Positions 28,996 through 37,036 of a stretch of 64,000 nt of DNA are shown here, piece after piece. Source of the stretch: Brucella rhizosphaerae (GTDB lineage: Bacteria > Pseudomonadota > Alphaproteobacteria > Rhizobiales > Rhizobiaceae); the NCBI RefSeq assembly GCF_002252475.1, contig NZ_NNRK01000034.1:1-64000 (forward strand), read 5' to 3'. The notes beneath the pieces are model-generated. The model worked only from the letters and a program-made list of their open reading frames with translations, searched no databases and was not told where the DNA came from. The first letter of the stretch is position 1, and each line of letters begins with the position of its first letter. Position numbers and translations under genes: made by a program.

Positions 28996-30281
28996 TGGCC
29001 GCGAAACCTTTGCTTGAAGAATCCGCGGGCGGACACACAGCCCGCATTATTTCGCAACTATCCGAAAGCCTGCCAGCAATGGATGCGACAAAGCGGCTTG
29101 AGGAAAGCCTGCATAGCCGCGACATTCCACGCAAACTTGCTATCTACGGCGCATCAGCTGGTTTTGAACTGCGTGACGAACTCGACCACCTGAGCAGCCG
29201 CACGATTGAGCCGAACATCTTTTTCAACGCTCGTTTTCTCGCACCTGCCATGCCGCGTCTGGAGGACCGTGAAGTGCGTTTCATGGTCATGCGTGATGAA
29301 AACGAAGTCCGTAGCCGGCTGCGTTTCGTCATGCCCTATACGATCGAGCGTCCCGGGCTACCGCTTTCCGCCCCCGTTATCCGCGCCTGGGCAACACCTT
29401 TCGGCCCGCAGGGCACGCCGCTTATCGACCATGACGACCCCATCGGTGTTCTGGAAGACCTGTTCGATATTCTGGCCCGCGATCACATCAAAATGCCGGA
29501 AGTCCTCGTGCTGCCTGAAATGCGCGCCAATGGCGCGGTTGCGAAACTGATCCGATCAGTGGCGGTCGGTCGGCAATTACCAATCGTTTCTATCGAGCAA
29601 AAAGAACGCCCGTTCCTTGAGAGCAATCTGGACGGCGAAGCCTACGTCAAGCAAGCAATCGGTGCGCATCATCGGCGCGAATATAGTCGCCTGTGGCGCC
29701 GCCTCGCCGAAAAAGGTGAACTCGCCCATCAAATTGCAAGAACACCGGATGAAGTCCGCCATGCGTTCGAGCATTTCCTGTCATTGGAAGCCAGCGGCTG
29801 GAAAGGCCGACGCGGAACAGCCATGGCGGTAGACCGCTTTCGGGCAGCTTTTGCTCGTGAAGCCGTCAACAATCTCGCGGAACGCGACTGCGTTCGCATC
29901 CACACACTGGAACTCGCTGGCCGCGTCATTGCAATCCTGATTGTGTTCACAGTCTCAGGCGAAGCATGGACGTGGAAGACCGCCTATGACGAAACGCTTC
30001 AGGCCTATTCGCCCGGCATGTTGCTCATGATCGAGGTGGTTAAAAATCATCTTGAGGATACCAACATAACACGCACAGATTCTTGCGCGGTGCCCGATCA
30101 TCCCGTCATGTCCCGTCTGTTCAAAGAACACGAAACGATGGAAACTCTGGTGGTTGGCCTGCATCCGGGTGCTGATAGAAATGTCCGTCAGGCGGCATCA
30201 CAAATCCACCTTTATCAACGGACGCGCAATTTGACCCGCATTCTCCGAAATCGTATCCGCAACTTTACCGTGAGGAAATAA
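28995..30281 (+). CDS. CelD/BcsL-type GNAT acyltransferase
   Basis: A 428-residue protein with a GNAT fold of the Acetyltransf_6 (CelD/FemAB-like) type in its C-terminal half: RREYSRLWRRLAEKGEL, EHFLSLEASGWKGRRGTAM and the acceptor-side TWKTAYDETLQAYSPGMLLMIEVVK motif are characteristic. Such enzymes acylate polysaccharides or transfer aminoacyl groups to cell-wall precursors. Start and stop overlap by one base with the flippase gene; the pair may export and modify one surface glycan or lipid, but no glycosyltransferase lies nearby. The substrate is unknown. Confidence 0.85.
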   Translation: MAAKPLLEESAGGHTARIISQLSESLPAMDATKRLEESLHSRDIPRKLAIYGASAGFELRDELDHLSSRTIEPNIFFNARFLAPAMPRLEDREVRFMVMRDENEVRSRLRFVMPYTIERPGLPLSAPVIRAWATPFGPQGTPLIDHDDPIGVLEDLFDILARDHIKMPEVLVLPEMRANGAVAKLIRSVAVGRQLPIVSIEQKERPFLESNLDGEAYVKQAIGAHHRREYSRLWRRLAEKGELAHQIARTPDEVRHAFEHFLSLEASGWKGRRGTAMAVDRFRAAFAREAVNNLAERDCVRIHTLELAGRVIAILIVFTVSGEAWTWKTAYDETLQAYSPGMLLMIEVVKNHLEDTNITRTDSCAVPDHPVMSRLFKEHETMETLVVGLHPGADRNVRQAASQIHLYQRTRNLTRILRNRIRNFTVRK

Positions 30282-30444
30282 GAGGCCCTCAACACAAAAT
30301 AAGAAACACACGATTACTTGAGAAAATTTTATGCTGTGCTATCATTGCTTCTGGGAGAGCGCCTGAAATTAAAAATGGAAGGCGAAAATGAGGGTCTGAT
30401 TTGGTTAGCATTGAGTTGTTACTCAATTGCGATCAAGTAAACCA

Positions 30445-30534
30445 ATGGACACGACCTTCTTTCGCAGCTCACAAACACCAAAGCGCCTCCCTTGGGAAGG
30501 AGATGCGCTATGTTTGAATATCTCACTTATCTGA
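30445..30534 (+). other. Possible 29-codon upstream ORF overlapping the 34-aa gene
   Basis: An ATG at 30445 opens 29 codons that read through the Shine-Dalgarno hairpin of the next ORF in another frame and stop at 30532-30534. No good Shine-Dalgarno precedes it. If translated, ribosomes would melt the hairpin. Very uncertain. Confidence 0.2.
30482..30509 (+). promoter_or_regulatory. Hairpin sequestering the Shine-Dalgarno of the 34-aa gene
   Basis: Outer arms AGCGC (30482-30486) and GCGCT (30505-30509) pair perfectly. Inner arms 30487-30493 (CTCCCTT, one bulged C) and 30497-30502 (AAGGAG) pair around a GGG loop. The whole AAGGAG Shine-Dalgarno is buried. The pairing is seen directly; regulation is inferred. 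Confidence 0.55.
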
Positions 30535-30614
30535 AAACCCTCGACCTGATTGTGCTTGGATTTATTGCATTTCTGGTCTGCTGGAACATCGTCGAGTACA
30601 ATCTGCGCCGCTGA
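30510..30614 (+). CDS. Unlisted 34-residue single-pass membrane protein
   Basis: ATG at 30510 with an exact AAGGAG 7 nt upstream. The product is 34 residues: an amphipathic MFEYLTYLKT start, a hydrophobic helix at about 12-28 (LDLIVLGFIAFLVCW) and a C-terminal NLRR. The positive end predicts a cytoplasmic C-terminus. The strong Shine-Dalgarno, the membrane helix and clean stop argue for a real small protein, but conservation was not checked. It stands alone between the acyltransferase gene and tRNA-Leu. Function unknown; small membrane regulators of transporters or sensors are the usual comparison. Confidence 0.6.
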   Translation: MFEYLTYLKTLDLIVLGFIAFLVCWNIVEYNLRR

Positions 30615-30980
30615 GATTAGAGCATTCGGATTTGAGTGATCGCGATCGGTGCTCCGATATGTGGTTTAGTGCGCATTCTGTGTGAACTCAGATTCACGTC
30701 TTCAGGGATGCGTACTCAAGTCTCATATTGGAATCATAATCTTACCGATCCCGGTTTTCTCGACCCGGAGTATGCTCTGGACGGACTGGAATACATGTTT
30801 TGAACAGGCGATCTGAACGCTTTGTTTCAGCCTTATCGCCTGTCTTGCTGGCTTCGCGGCTTAACCTGAAAGTATAATCAGTCAAGCCGCTTGAGGACGA
30901 TTGACCTTGTTTCGTTTAGCCGGTATATCCCTCCCCGCTGTCCATTTTTGGACCATATCAAACTGCTTTGGCAGTTATGT
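30615..30980. other. Structured intergenic region before tRNA-Leu
   Basis: No gene is supported. Two inverted repeats are present: ACAGGCGAT/ATCGCCTGT (30804-30812 with 30835-30843) and GCGGCTT/AAGCCGC (30856-30862 with 30884-30890). They could be a terminator, part of a small RNA or chance. The tRNA promoter must lie in the last part. Confidence 0.4.
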
Positions 30981-31065
30981 GCGGGTGTGGTGGAACTGGT
31001 AGACGCGCCGGACTCAAAATCCGGTTCCGAAAGGAGTGTCGGTTCGATTCCGACCACCCGCACCA
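30981..31065 (+). tRNA. tRNA-Leu (anticodon CAA)
   Basis: An 85-nt gene with encoded CCA. The acceptor stem GCGGGTG (30981-30987) pairs with CACCCGC (31055-31061), then discriminator A and CCA. The anticodon arm is CCGGA-CTCAAAA-TCCGG with anticodon CAA at 31015-31017, reading UUG. A long variable arm and the T-loop GGTTCGATTCC are as expected for a class II tRNA. It ends 20 bp before the convergent PLP-enzyme gene. Confidence 0.97.
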
Positions 31066-31085
31066 TCTATCCCACCACCCATTAC

Positions 31086-32372
31086 TCACGCTGCTTCCAG
31101 CGCCTGTGCGAGATCGGCAATCAGGTCATCCGGATGTTCAATTCCTATCGACAGGCGAATAGTCGATTCGAGAACCCCAATCCGCTCGCGCACTTCAACC
31201 GGAACGCCTGAATGCGTCATCGCAGCCGGATGGCTTGCCAATGATTCTGTTCCGCCAAGGCTGACAGCCAGCTTTAATATCTGAAGCGCATTGAGAAAGC
31301 GGAATGCCGCCGCTTGCCCGCCTTTGATATCGAATGAGAAGGTCGAACCCGCCCCTGTGCATTGGCGTTTGAACAGTTGGCCAACAGCTGAAGCACTGTC
31401 CGCAAACGGCAGATAATGCAACTTGTCGACCTTGGGATGCTCGCGGAGGAACTCAGAAATCGCAAGAGCATTCTTGTCGGCACGATCCATACGAATGCCG
31501 AGCGTTTCAAGCGAGCGCCCCAGCATCCAGCAGGAATGCGGATCGAGCTGCGTTCCAATCGCGCCACGCAGCGCCTTCACCTGCTTTACCACAGCCTTTG
31601 CACCAAGAACGGCACCGGCAATCAGATCGGAATGACCGCCGACATATTTGGTCAGCGAATAGAGTGAGATATCCGCACCGTGATCAAGTGGCTTCTGGAA
31701 AACAGGGCCAAGCAAGGTGTTGTCGCAAACGATAATCGGGCGACGTCCTTCCTGCTTTGCTGCAATCTTCTCGGCAACGCGCCTGATGGCCGCAATATCG
31801 ACCAAACTATTGGTCGGATTGGCGGGCGTTTCAATCAGAATGACCGAGACATGCCCCTTACTCGTGGCCTCGTCGGCAGCCTTTTCAATTGAGGCCTCAT
31901 GCACCCCATCGGCAAAAGCCACCGCCTCGACATTGAAATTATGAAAAGTCTTCGCAAGCAGTGTTTCAGTGCCGCCATATAGCGGCTGTGAATGGAGGAT
32001 CACATCGCCGGGCCGCACAAAAGCAAACAAAGTCGTGGCAATTGCCGACATGCCAGACGAAAACAGCGCACAACTCTCTGTCCCTTCATAAACGGCAAGA
32101 CGATCTTCCACGATCTCACTGTTGGGATGATTGAAGCGCGAATAGACAAGACCCGCACCAACACCTGCTGGCGGCTCTTTACGCCCGGAAACAAAATCGA
32201 AAAAATCTCGACCGTCTTCAGCAGTCTTGAAAACGAAGGTCGAAGTCAGAAACACTGGCGGCTTGACCGCGCCCTCGGACAGCTCAGGGTCGTAACCGTA
32301 ATTGAGCATCAGGGTTTCTGGATGAAGTACATGATTACCGATGCTGGTCTTGCTTGGACGTGGCGCGGTCAT
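31086..32372 (-). CDS. Cys/Met metabolism PLP-dependent lyase (cystathionine gamma-synthase family)
   Basis: A 428-residue fold-type I PLP enzyme. The cofactor lysine is K242 in [40 protein letters not shown] and [10 protein letters not shown] are family signatures. The subgroup could be methionine gamma-lyase, cystathionine gamma-lyase or O-acylhomoserine sulfhydrylase; the insertion [18 protein letters not shown] is longer than in MetB and is typical of a distinct proteobacterial subgroup often annotated only as cystathionine gamma-synthase family. A GGAG lies 7 nt before the ATG. UspA lies upstream on the same strand. Confidence 0.9.
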   Translation of the reverse strand: MTAPRPSKTSIGNHVLHPETLMLNYGYDPELSEGAVKPPVFLTSTFVFKTAEDGRDFFDFVSGRKEPPAGVGAGLVYSRFNHPNSEIVEDRLAVYEGTESCALFSSGMSAIATTLFAFVRPGDVILHSQPLYGGTETLLAKTFHNFNVEAVAFADGVHEASIEKAADEATSKGHVSVILIETPANPTNSLVDIAAIRRVAEKIAAKQEGRRPIIVCDNTLLGPVFQKPLDHGADISLYSLTKYVGGHSDLIAGAVLGAKAVVKQVKALRGAIGTQLDPHSCWMLGRSLETLGIRMDRADKNALAISEFLREHPKVDKLHYLPFADSASAVGQLFKRQCTGAGSTFSFDIKGGQAAAFRFLNALQILKLAVSLGGTESLASHPAAMTHSGVPVEVRERIGVLESTIRLSIGIEHPDDLIADLAQALEAA

Positions 32373-32394
32373 GTTTGTCTCCTGTAAAAGATCC

Positions 32395-32418
32395 TCCCGC
32401 TCAACGAAGTGAGCGGGA
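32395..32418 (-). terminator. Hairpin between uspA and the PLP-lyase gene
   Basis: TCCCGCTCA (32395-32403) pairs with 32410-32418 around a 6-nt loop. A second hairpin, CCGCTC-AAGC-GAGCGG (32461-32476), lies closer to uspA. Either may end the uspA transcript; the one at 32395 is only 23 bases before the lyase start codon and could affect its leader. Confidence 0.5.
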
Positions 32419-32520
32419 ACAGCTTATCAGAGACGTTCGGGAATCTTCTTGCGTTGTTGACCGCTCAAGCGAGCGGCAACGAACAATATTCTGTGTGCAC
32501 GGTCGCGCAGATTGCGTGGC

Positions 32521-32970
32521 TTACTTGACCACCAGAACCGGCACGGTGCTCAGCGACAGCACTTCCGCAGCCTGACTGCCCAGAAGCAGCTTGTTGACGC
32601 CGCGACGACCATGCGATGCAATCACGATCAGATCACAATGCTTGTGATTGGCAGCCTCAATAATGCCTTGTGCTGGTGACTGGTTCTCAATGTGAACAAC
32701 TTCGGCAGAAACACCCACATTCTCGGCTTTGGCCTTCGCCTTCGCGAGAAGCTCAGCGGCCGCTTTGGTGATAGCCTCGCGATATTCCTGAAAAGCAGCC
32801 GGGCTCGACGCCCATTCCGCAGCAACGACAATACCGTAGGATGGCAGAAGCTCTGTCACCGAAACAAACAGCACCTTTGACCCAAGTTGCTTTGCAAGTG
32901 CCAACCCCTGATCCACGCCCTTATCGGCGAGTTCAGATCCATCTGTTGCGATCAAAATAGACTTATACAC
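32521..32970 (-). CDS. Universal stress protein (UspA family)
   Basis: A 149-residue single-domain Usp: MYKSILIATDGSELADKG start and C-terminal IVIASHGRRGVNKLLLGSQAAEVL, which carries the ATP-binding glycine/serine pattern of the nucleotide-binding Usp class. Usp proteins promote survival under stress and low oxygen; the target is unknown. A perfect TTGAT-N4-ATCAA box about 60 bp upstream of the start codon suggests FNR/FixK-type control. Confidence 0.92.
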   Translation of the reverse strand: MYKSILIATDGSELADKGVDQGLALAKQLGSKVLFVSVTELLPSYGIVVAAEWASSPAAFQEYREAITKAAAELLAKAKAKAENVGVSAEVVHIENQSPAQGIIEAANHKHCDLIVIASHGRRGVNKLLLGSQAAEVLSLSTVPVLVVK

Positions 32971-33029
32971 GGTTCATGCCTCCAGCTTGTGATCATCTTC
33001 CGATCTTGCCTGTCCTGACGGAAAGAGCA

Positions 33030-33043
33030 TTGATGCGGATCAA
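33030..33043. promoter_or_regulatory. FNR/FixK-type box upstream of uspA
   Basis: TTGATGCGGATCAA is an exact match to the TTGAT-N4-ATCAA consensus of FNR, FnrN and FixK regulators. Its centre lies about 66 bp before the uspA start codon, compatible with activation from a -41.5 site, and about 264 bp from cysK. Confidence 0.7.
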
Positions 33044-33168
33044 TGATGCATTTCCAGCAAAAGCTTATAGACATGAGAAGCTTATCGATAGATCACGCAG
33101 CAGTTTTCAGTGCGACGAATGACCTGTTTTCGCACAATTGATTGTGCACTCTGCCTCCACCCAATTAG

Positions 33169-33215
33169 TTGGAATTATCTTCTAATAGTCACACCTTTAA
33201 AGAATATAATTCCAA
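33169..33215. promoter_or_regulatory. Inverted repeat in the cysK promoter region
   Basis: TTGGAATTAT (33169-33178) and its exact complement ATAATTCCAA (33206-33215) are separated by 27 nt. It could be a pair of operator half-sites or a hairpin; no regulator is assigned. Confidence 0.35.
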
Positions 33216-33300
33216 TTTTATGTGATCCGACGCATGGTCCCAGCTATGCTTTTGCGCCTTTTCCTCATAAACTTCGCTTCAAACAGAAGGAGATTATTCC

Positions 33301-34284
33301 ATGAGCAAGTCCCTTGGCGCAAAAGACGGCGAAACTCCGGGTCGCGGTCGCATCTATGATTCCATTCTCGATACAATCGGCAACACACCTCTGGTCCGCA
33401 TCGACAAATTTGCCAGGGAAAACGGCGTTGAAGCCAACTTGCTGGTAAAGCTGGAATTCTTCAATCCACTGGCAAGCGTCAAGGATCGTATCGGCGTCGC
33501 ACTGATTGAAGCGCTTGAAGCGCAGGGCAAAGCGGTTCCTGGCAAGACAGTGTTTGTGGAGCCAACCTCCGGCAATACCGGCATTGCGCTGGCATTTGCT
33601 GCCGCTGCCAAGGGCTACCGCCTTGTGCTGACCATGCCTGAAACCATGTCAGTTGAGCGCCGCAAGCTGCTTAAGCTGCTCGGCGCCGAACTTGTGCTGA
33701 CCGAAGGCCCGAAAGGTATGAAGGGCGCAATCACCAAGGCTGAGGAAATCGCAGAAGGCAATCCGAATGCGATCATTCCGCAGCAGTTTGAAAACCCGGC
33801 CAATCCTGAAATTCATCGCCGCACAACAGCCGAAGAAATCTGGAACGATACCAAAGGCGAAGCCGACATTCTGATTTCCGGCATCGGCACCGGTGGGACC
33901 ATTACTGGCGTCGGTCAGGTCATCAAGGCCCGCAAGCCATCGTTTAAAGTGATCGCCGTCGAGCCTAAAGATTCCCCAGTTCTTTCGGGTGGCACTCCCG
34001 GCCCACACAAAATCCAGGGCATCGGTGCAGGCTTTGCACCAAAGACGCTCGACACGGAAATTTACGATGAAGTGGTGACTGTCTCCAACGAAGATTCCTT
34101 TGCCAACGCGCGTCTGATTGCGCGTCTTGAAGGCATTCCTGTTGGCATTTCGTCGGGCGCGGCCCTCACTGCCGCCATCGAAGTTGGCAAGCGCCCCGAG
34201 AACAAGGGCAAGAATATCGTCATCATTATTCCGTCTTTTGCCGAGCGCTATCTTTCAACCGCGCTGTTTGAAGGTCTGGAATAA
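33301..34284 (+). CDS. cysK: Cysteine synthase (O-acetylserine sulfhydrylase)
   Basis: A 327-residue fold-type II PLP enzyme making cysteine from O-acetylserine and sulfide. PLP lysine K61 is in [11 protein letters not shown]; the TSGNTG phosphate loop and [12 protein letters not shown] are intact; the C-terminus [16 protein letters not shown] is typical of CysK. AAGGAG lies 8 nt before the ATG. Its C-terminus does not end in the usual serine-acetyltransferase-docking region I can judge further. Followed by a strong terminator. Confidence 0.97.
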   Translation: MSKSLGAKDGETPGRGRIYDSILDTIGNTPLVRIDKFARENGVEANLLVKLEFFNPLASVKDRIGVALIEALEAQGKAVPGKTVFVEPTSGNTGIALAFAAAAKGYRLVLTMPETMSVERRKLLKLLGAELVLTEGPKGMKGAITKAEEIAEGNPNAIIPQQFENPANPEIHRRTTAEEIWNDTKGEADILISGIGTGGTITGVGQVIKARKPSFKVIAVEPKDSPVLSGGTPGPHKIQGIGAGFAPKTLDTEIYDEVVTVSNEDSFANARLIARLEGIPVGISSGAALTAAIEVGKRPENKGKNIVIIIPSFAERYLSTALFEGLE

Positions 34285-34310
34285 GATCGAAATCCAAACT
34301 CAATAGATAA

Positions 34311-34342
34311 AGCCAGAGCGGTCACCCGCTCTGGCTTTTTTG
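34311..34342 (+). terminator. Intrinsic terminator of cysK
   Basis: An 11-bp perfect stem (AGCCAGAGCGG, 34311-34321, with 34326-34336, loop TCAC) is followed by a T-run. Confidence 0.93.
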
Positions 34343-34416
34343 TTGCCTGCGCTCAGATCATCTCCAACAAAGCCTCACAGGCTTTGCGTCGGTAAATGAG
34401 CGCTGAAGCTCTGTTA

Positions 34417-34545
34417 TCAGTTTGCCGTGCGTGCCGCGCAAGCCGGACCCGGGCCGCGCATATAATGGCGCTCGGGCCTGTAGCTCGGTGCGACGAACTC
34501 ACGGATGACATTAACGCTGTCACGTAGCTGAACGATAATGTTCAT
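34417..34545 (-). CDS. Unlisted 42-residue protein, function unknown
   Basis: On the minus strand GAGGTGAAGGCG directly precedes ATG at 34545, and 42 codons end in TGA at 34417. The product begins MNIIVQLRDSVNVIREFVAPS and continues with a basic, Pro/Gly-containing part (RPERHYMRGPGPACAARTAN) with one Cys. It lies in a 516-bp gap between the cysK and hydroxyacyl-CoA dehydrogenase genes, with cysK and hbd terminators on either side. The strong Shine-Dalgarno and the protein-like composition favour a real gene. I recognise no domain. Confidence 0.55.
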   Translation of the reverse strand: MNIIVQLRDSVNVIREFVAPSYRPERHYMRGPGPACAARTAN

Positions 34546-34753
34546 CGCCTTCACCTCATCAAGAATTTGCTGCTCGAAAGTGATGTCCGTCAAGCAACCT
34601 CGAGGGTCGAGTTGAATGCTTTTAAGCTTCCGAACATCTTAATGAAAACTTTAACGATTAAAGATGAATAACTCCTGAATCCGCAGAGTTAACGGTAAGT
34701 TAATAGTAACGATATTCAGGTTTTCCACAGATGTGCGAAATTAGCTACAATAA

Positions 34754-34781
34754 AAAAGCCGGCGTAAACACACCGGCTTTT
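34754..34781 (-). terminator. Intrinsic terminator of hbd
   Basis: AAAAGCCGG (34754-34762) pairs with 34773-34781; it lies 20 bases past the hbd stop codon and continues into T on the minus strand. Confidence 0.85.
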
Positions 34782-34800
34782 ACAAGAACAACAGGTCGGA

Positions 34801-35676
34801 TTAGCGGGTCGGAACCGGATGCTCGCCACGGTAATCGTAGAAACCGCGACCTGTTTTGCGACCAAGCCAGCCTGCCTCGACATATTTGACCAGAAGCGGG
34901 CATGGGCGATATTTGGAATCAGCCAGTCCGTCATGCAGCACCTGCATGATCGAAAGGCATGTATCGAGACCGATAAAATCAGCCAGCTGCAACGGCCCCA
35001 TAGGATGGTTAGCGCCAAGCTTCATGGCCGTATCAATGGCTTCCACGCTGCCCACACCTTCGTAAAGCGTGTAGATCGCTTCATTGATCATTGGCAACAG
35101 AATACGGTTGACGATGAAGGCTGGGAAATCTTCGGCAACCGTCACGGTCTTACCGAGCGCCGTTACAAAATCTTTCGATTTGCGGAACGTGTCTTCTTCA
35201 GTCGCGATACCGCGCACCAGCTCGACCAGCTTCATGAGCGGCACCGGATTCATGAAGTGAATGCCGATGAAACGCTCCGGGCGATCTGTGGTCGATGCAA
35301 GACGCGTAATGGAAATCGACGACGTGTTGGTCGCAACAATCGCTTCAGGATTAAGGATCGGACAAAGCTGCGCGAAAATCTTGCGCTTGACGGTCTCGTC
35401 TTCGGTGGCCGCCTCGATAGCGATATCGACGCCCGCCAGATCTTCCATGGAGTTCGCAGCACGGATCAGCTTCATGGCATCGGCGCGCTCTTTCTCCTCC
35501 AGCTTACCGGATGACACCTGTCGCGCCATGTTGCCATTGACTGTAGCAATGCCTTTTTCCAGCCGGTCCGCAGCCGCATCATGCAAAAGCACGTCGTATC
35601 CTGCCAACGCGCACACATGGGCAATTCCGCTTCCCATTTGTCCTGCGCCAACAATGCCTACCGTCTTGATCGCCAC
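34801..35676 (-). CDS. hbd: 3-hydroxybutyryl-CoA dehydrogenase
   Basis: A 291-residue NAD(P)-dependent 3-hydroxyacyl-CoA dehydrogenase. The Rossmann motif GAGQMG lies near residues 9-14, [15 protein letters not shown] and the C-terminal [21 protein letters not shown] / [10 protein letters not shown] are typical. It oxidises 3-hydroxybutyryl-CoA to acetoacetyl-CoA in short-chain fatty acid or polyhydroxybutyrate turnover. The start is a GTG at 35676, with AAGGAG 8 nt upstream and the family [12 protein letters not shown] start; a longer ATG form (35733) has no such support. It lies downstream of etfBA, a common arrangement. Confidence 0.95.
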   Translation of the reverse strand: MAIKTVGIVGAGQMGSGIAHVCALAGYDVLLHDAAADRLEKGIATVNGNMARQVSSGKLEEKERADAMKLIRAANSMEDLAGVDIAIEAATEDETVKRKIFAQLCPILNPEAIVATNTSSISITRLASTTDRPERFIGIHFMNPVPLMKLVELVRGIATEEDTFRKSKDFVTALGKTVTVAEDFPAFIVNRILLPMINEAIYTLYEGVGSVEAIDTAMKLGANHPMGPLQLADFIGLDTCLSIMQVLHDGLADSKYRPCPLLVKYVEAGWLGRKTGRGFYDYRGEHPVPTR

Positions 35677-35737
35677 AGTCTCAACTCCTTCATGCTCCCG
35701 CCCAATAGCGGAGATCTGCTTGAGTATATCCATTCTT

Positions 35738-35760
35738 CAGATACAGAGTAGCTGTATCTG
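35738..35760. repeat. Short inverted repeat upstream of hbd
   Basis: CAGATACA (35738-35745) and TGTATCTG (35753-35760) form a perfect 8-bp inverted repeat about 65 bp before the hbd start codon; a third partial GTATCTGAG follows at about 35790. Possible operator; regulator unknown. Confidence 0.35.
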
Positions 35761-35939
35761 GCCTCGTAATCGGCCCCGTAACGGGCTTGTATCTGAGATT
35801 GCTTGAAAGCCTGGTTAACAAGACAGCTTGCCTGTTAAAATGCAATCCTAAACTTCAAGCCGATTATTCAACACTGCTTATAAAGAACCCGCCCGAGCGT
35901 CGGCAAACAGTCGGCGCAAAGGACGGGCAGAAAATGAAC

Positions 35940-35967
35940 AAAGGCGGCAGATTTTCCTGCCGCCTTT
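35940..35967 (-). terminator. Intrinsic terminator of etfA
   Basis: AAAGGCGGCAG (35940-35950) pairs perfectly with 35957-35967 just past the etfA stop codon. It implies that hbd is transcribed mainly from its own promoter. Confidence 0.85.
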
Positions 35968-35974
35968 GTTATGA

Positions 35975-36904
35975 TCAGAGCGCTTTTTCGAGCTCCGGCA
36001 ACACGGTAAAGAGATCCCCGACGAGGCCGTAATCGGCGACCTGGAAGATCGGGGCTTCCTCGTCCTTGTTGATCGCAACAATCACGCGGCTGTCTTTCAT
36101 GCCCGCAAGATGCTGGATCGCGCCGGAAATACCAACCGCGATGTAAAGATCAGGTGCAACCACCTTGCCGGTCTGGCCAACCTGCCAGTCATTGGGCGCA
36201 TAGCCCGCATCAACCGCAGCACGGCTTGCACCGACTGCTGCGCCAAGCTTGTCAGCAACAGGCAGGATCACTTCCTGGAACTTCTCCGATGAACCAAGCG
36301 CACGACCGCCCGAGATGATGATCCTGGCAGAAGTCAGTTCCGGACGATCACCACCCGAAAGCGCGTTCTCGACAAATGTCGACAATGCCGGATCAGTAGC
36401 TGCATTGACGCTTTCAACTGCAGCCGAACCACCTTCGCCAGTAGCCTGGAACGAAGCCGTACGAACAGTGATGACCTTTTTGGCATCGGTTGATTGCACG
36501 GTCTGGATCGCATTGCCTGCATAGATCGGACGCTTGAACGTGTCTGCGGACACCACTTCCATGATTTCAGACAGCTGCATCACATCAAGAAGAGCTGCCA
36601 CACGTGGAAGCACATTCTTGGCCGATGTCGTTGCAGGTGCAATGATCGTGTCGTATTGGCCTGCAAGCTCCACAATGAGCGCTGCCACTGGTTCAGCCAG
36701 ACGGTTTTCCAGTGCATCGCTTTCAGCAAGCAGAACCTTGCGCACGCCAGAAAGCTTTGCAGCAGCATCAGCCGCAGCCTTTGCACCCTTGCCTGCAACC
36801 AGCACATCGACATCGCCACCGATCTTAGCTGCTGCCGTCAGTGCCTTTGCAGTCTGATCGGAAAGGGTTGCATTGTCATGTTCGGCAATAAGAAGAATAG
36901 CCAT
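35975..36904 (-). CDS. etfA: Electron transfer flavoprotein subunit alpha
   Basis: A 309-residue ETF alpha chain. The C-terminal FAD domain is complete ([11 protein letters not shown] ... [47 protein letters not shown]). With EtfB it passes electrons from acyl-CoA and other dehydrogenases to ETF-ubiquinone oxidoreductase. It follows etfB with a 132-bp spacer that contains a repeat, so the pair may still be one transcript. Confidence 0.97.
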   Translation of the reverse strand: MAILLIAEHDNATLSDQTAKALTAAAKIGGDVDVLVAGKGAKAAADAAAKLSGVRKVLLAESDALENRLAEPVAALIVELAGQYDTIIAPATTSAKNVLPRVAALLDVMQLSEIMEVVSADTFKRPIYAGNAIQTVQSTDAKKVITVRTASFQATGEGGSAAVESVNAATDPALSTFVENALSGGDRPELTSARIIISGGRALGSSEKFQEVILPVADKLGAAVGASRAAVDAGYAPNDWQVGQTGKVVAPDLYIAVGISGAIQHLAGMKDSRVIVAINKDEEAPIFQVADYGLVGDLFTVLPELEKAL

Positions 36905-36962
36905 GTGTTTGTCCCTTAAATCTCTGGGTTGATGAAACCAGTCAGGCCCATTGATGTATCAT

Positions 36963-37014
36963 TGGCGAAAATGGTGGGGTGCGAGAACCGGAAGCGCAGC
37001 GCCGCGCCATTTGC
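36963..37014. repeat. Interspersed repeat, module F (copy 1)
   Basis: Shares the GGCGAAAATGGTG, GCGAGA and AAGCGCAG blocks and the terminal GCCATTTGCA block with the longer copy at 51831-51918. It sits between etfB and etfA. Confidence 0.6.
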
Positions 37015-37036
37015 AGACGGGCCTCACGGGTTTCCC

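Larger units (their letters stand above)
32971..33300. other. Divergent regulatory region of uspA and cysK
   Basis: 330 bp without a supported gene. It holds the FNR-type box (33030-33043), a partial module-A repeat fragment (GCATTTCCAGCAAAAGC, 33048-33064), a short inverted repeat GCACAAT-TG-ATTGTGC (33132-33147) and a 10-bp inverted repeat in the cysK promoter (33169-33215). Confidence 0.5.

Noticed and set aside
30981..31085. tRNA-Leu as an integration site for a mobile element
   Set aside because: No integrase gene and no direct repeat of the tRNA 3' end is seen; the flanking genes are housekeeping.
30878..31211. ORFs running through tRNA-Leu
   Set aside because: They are translations of a clear tRNA gene.
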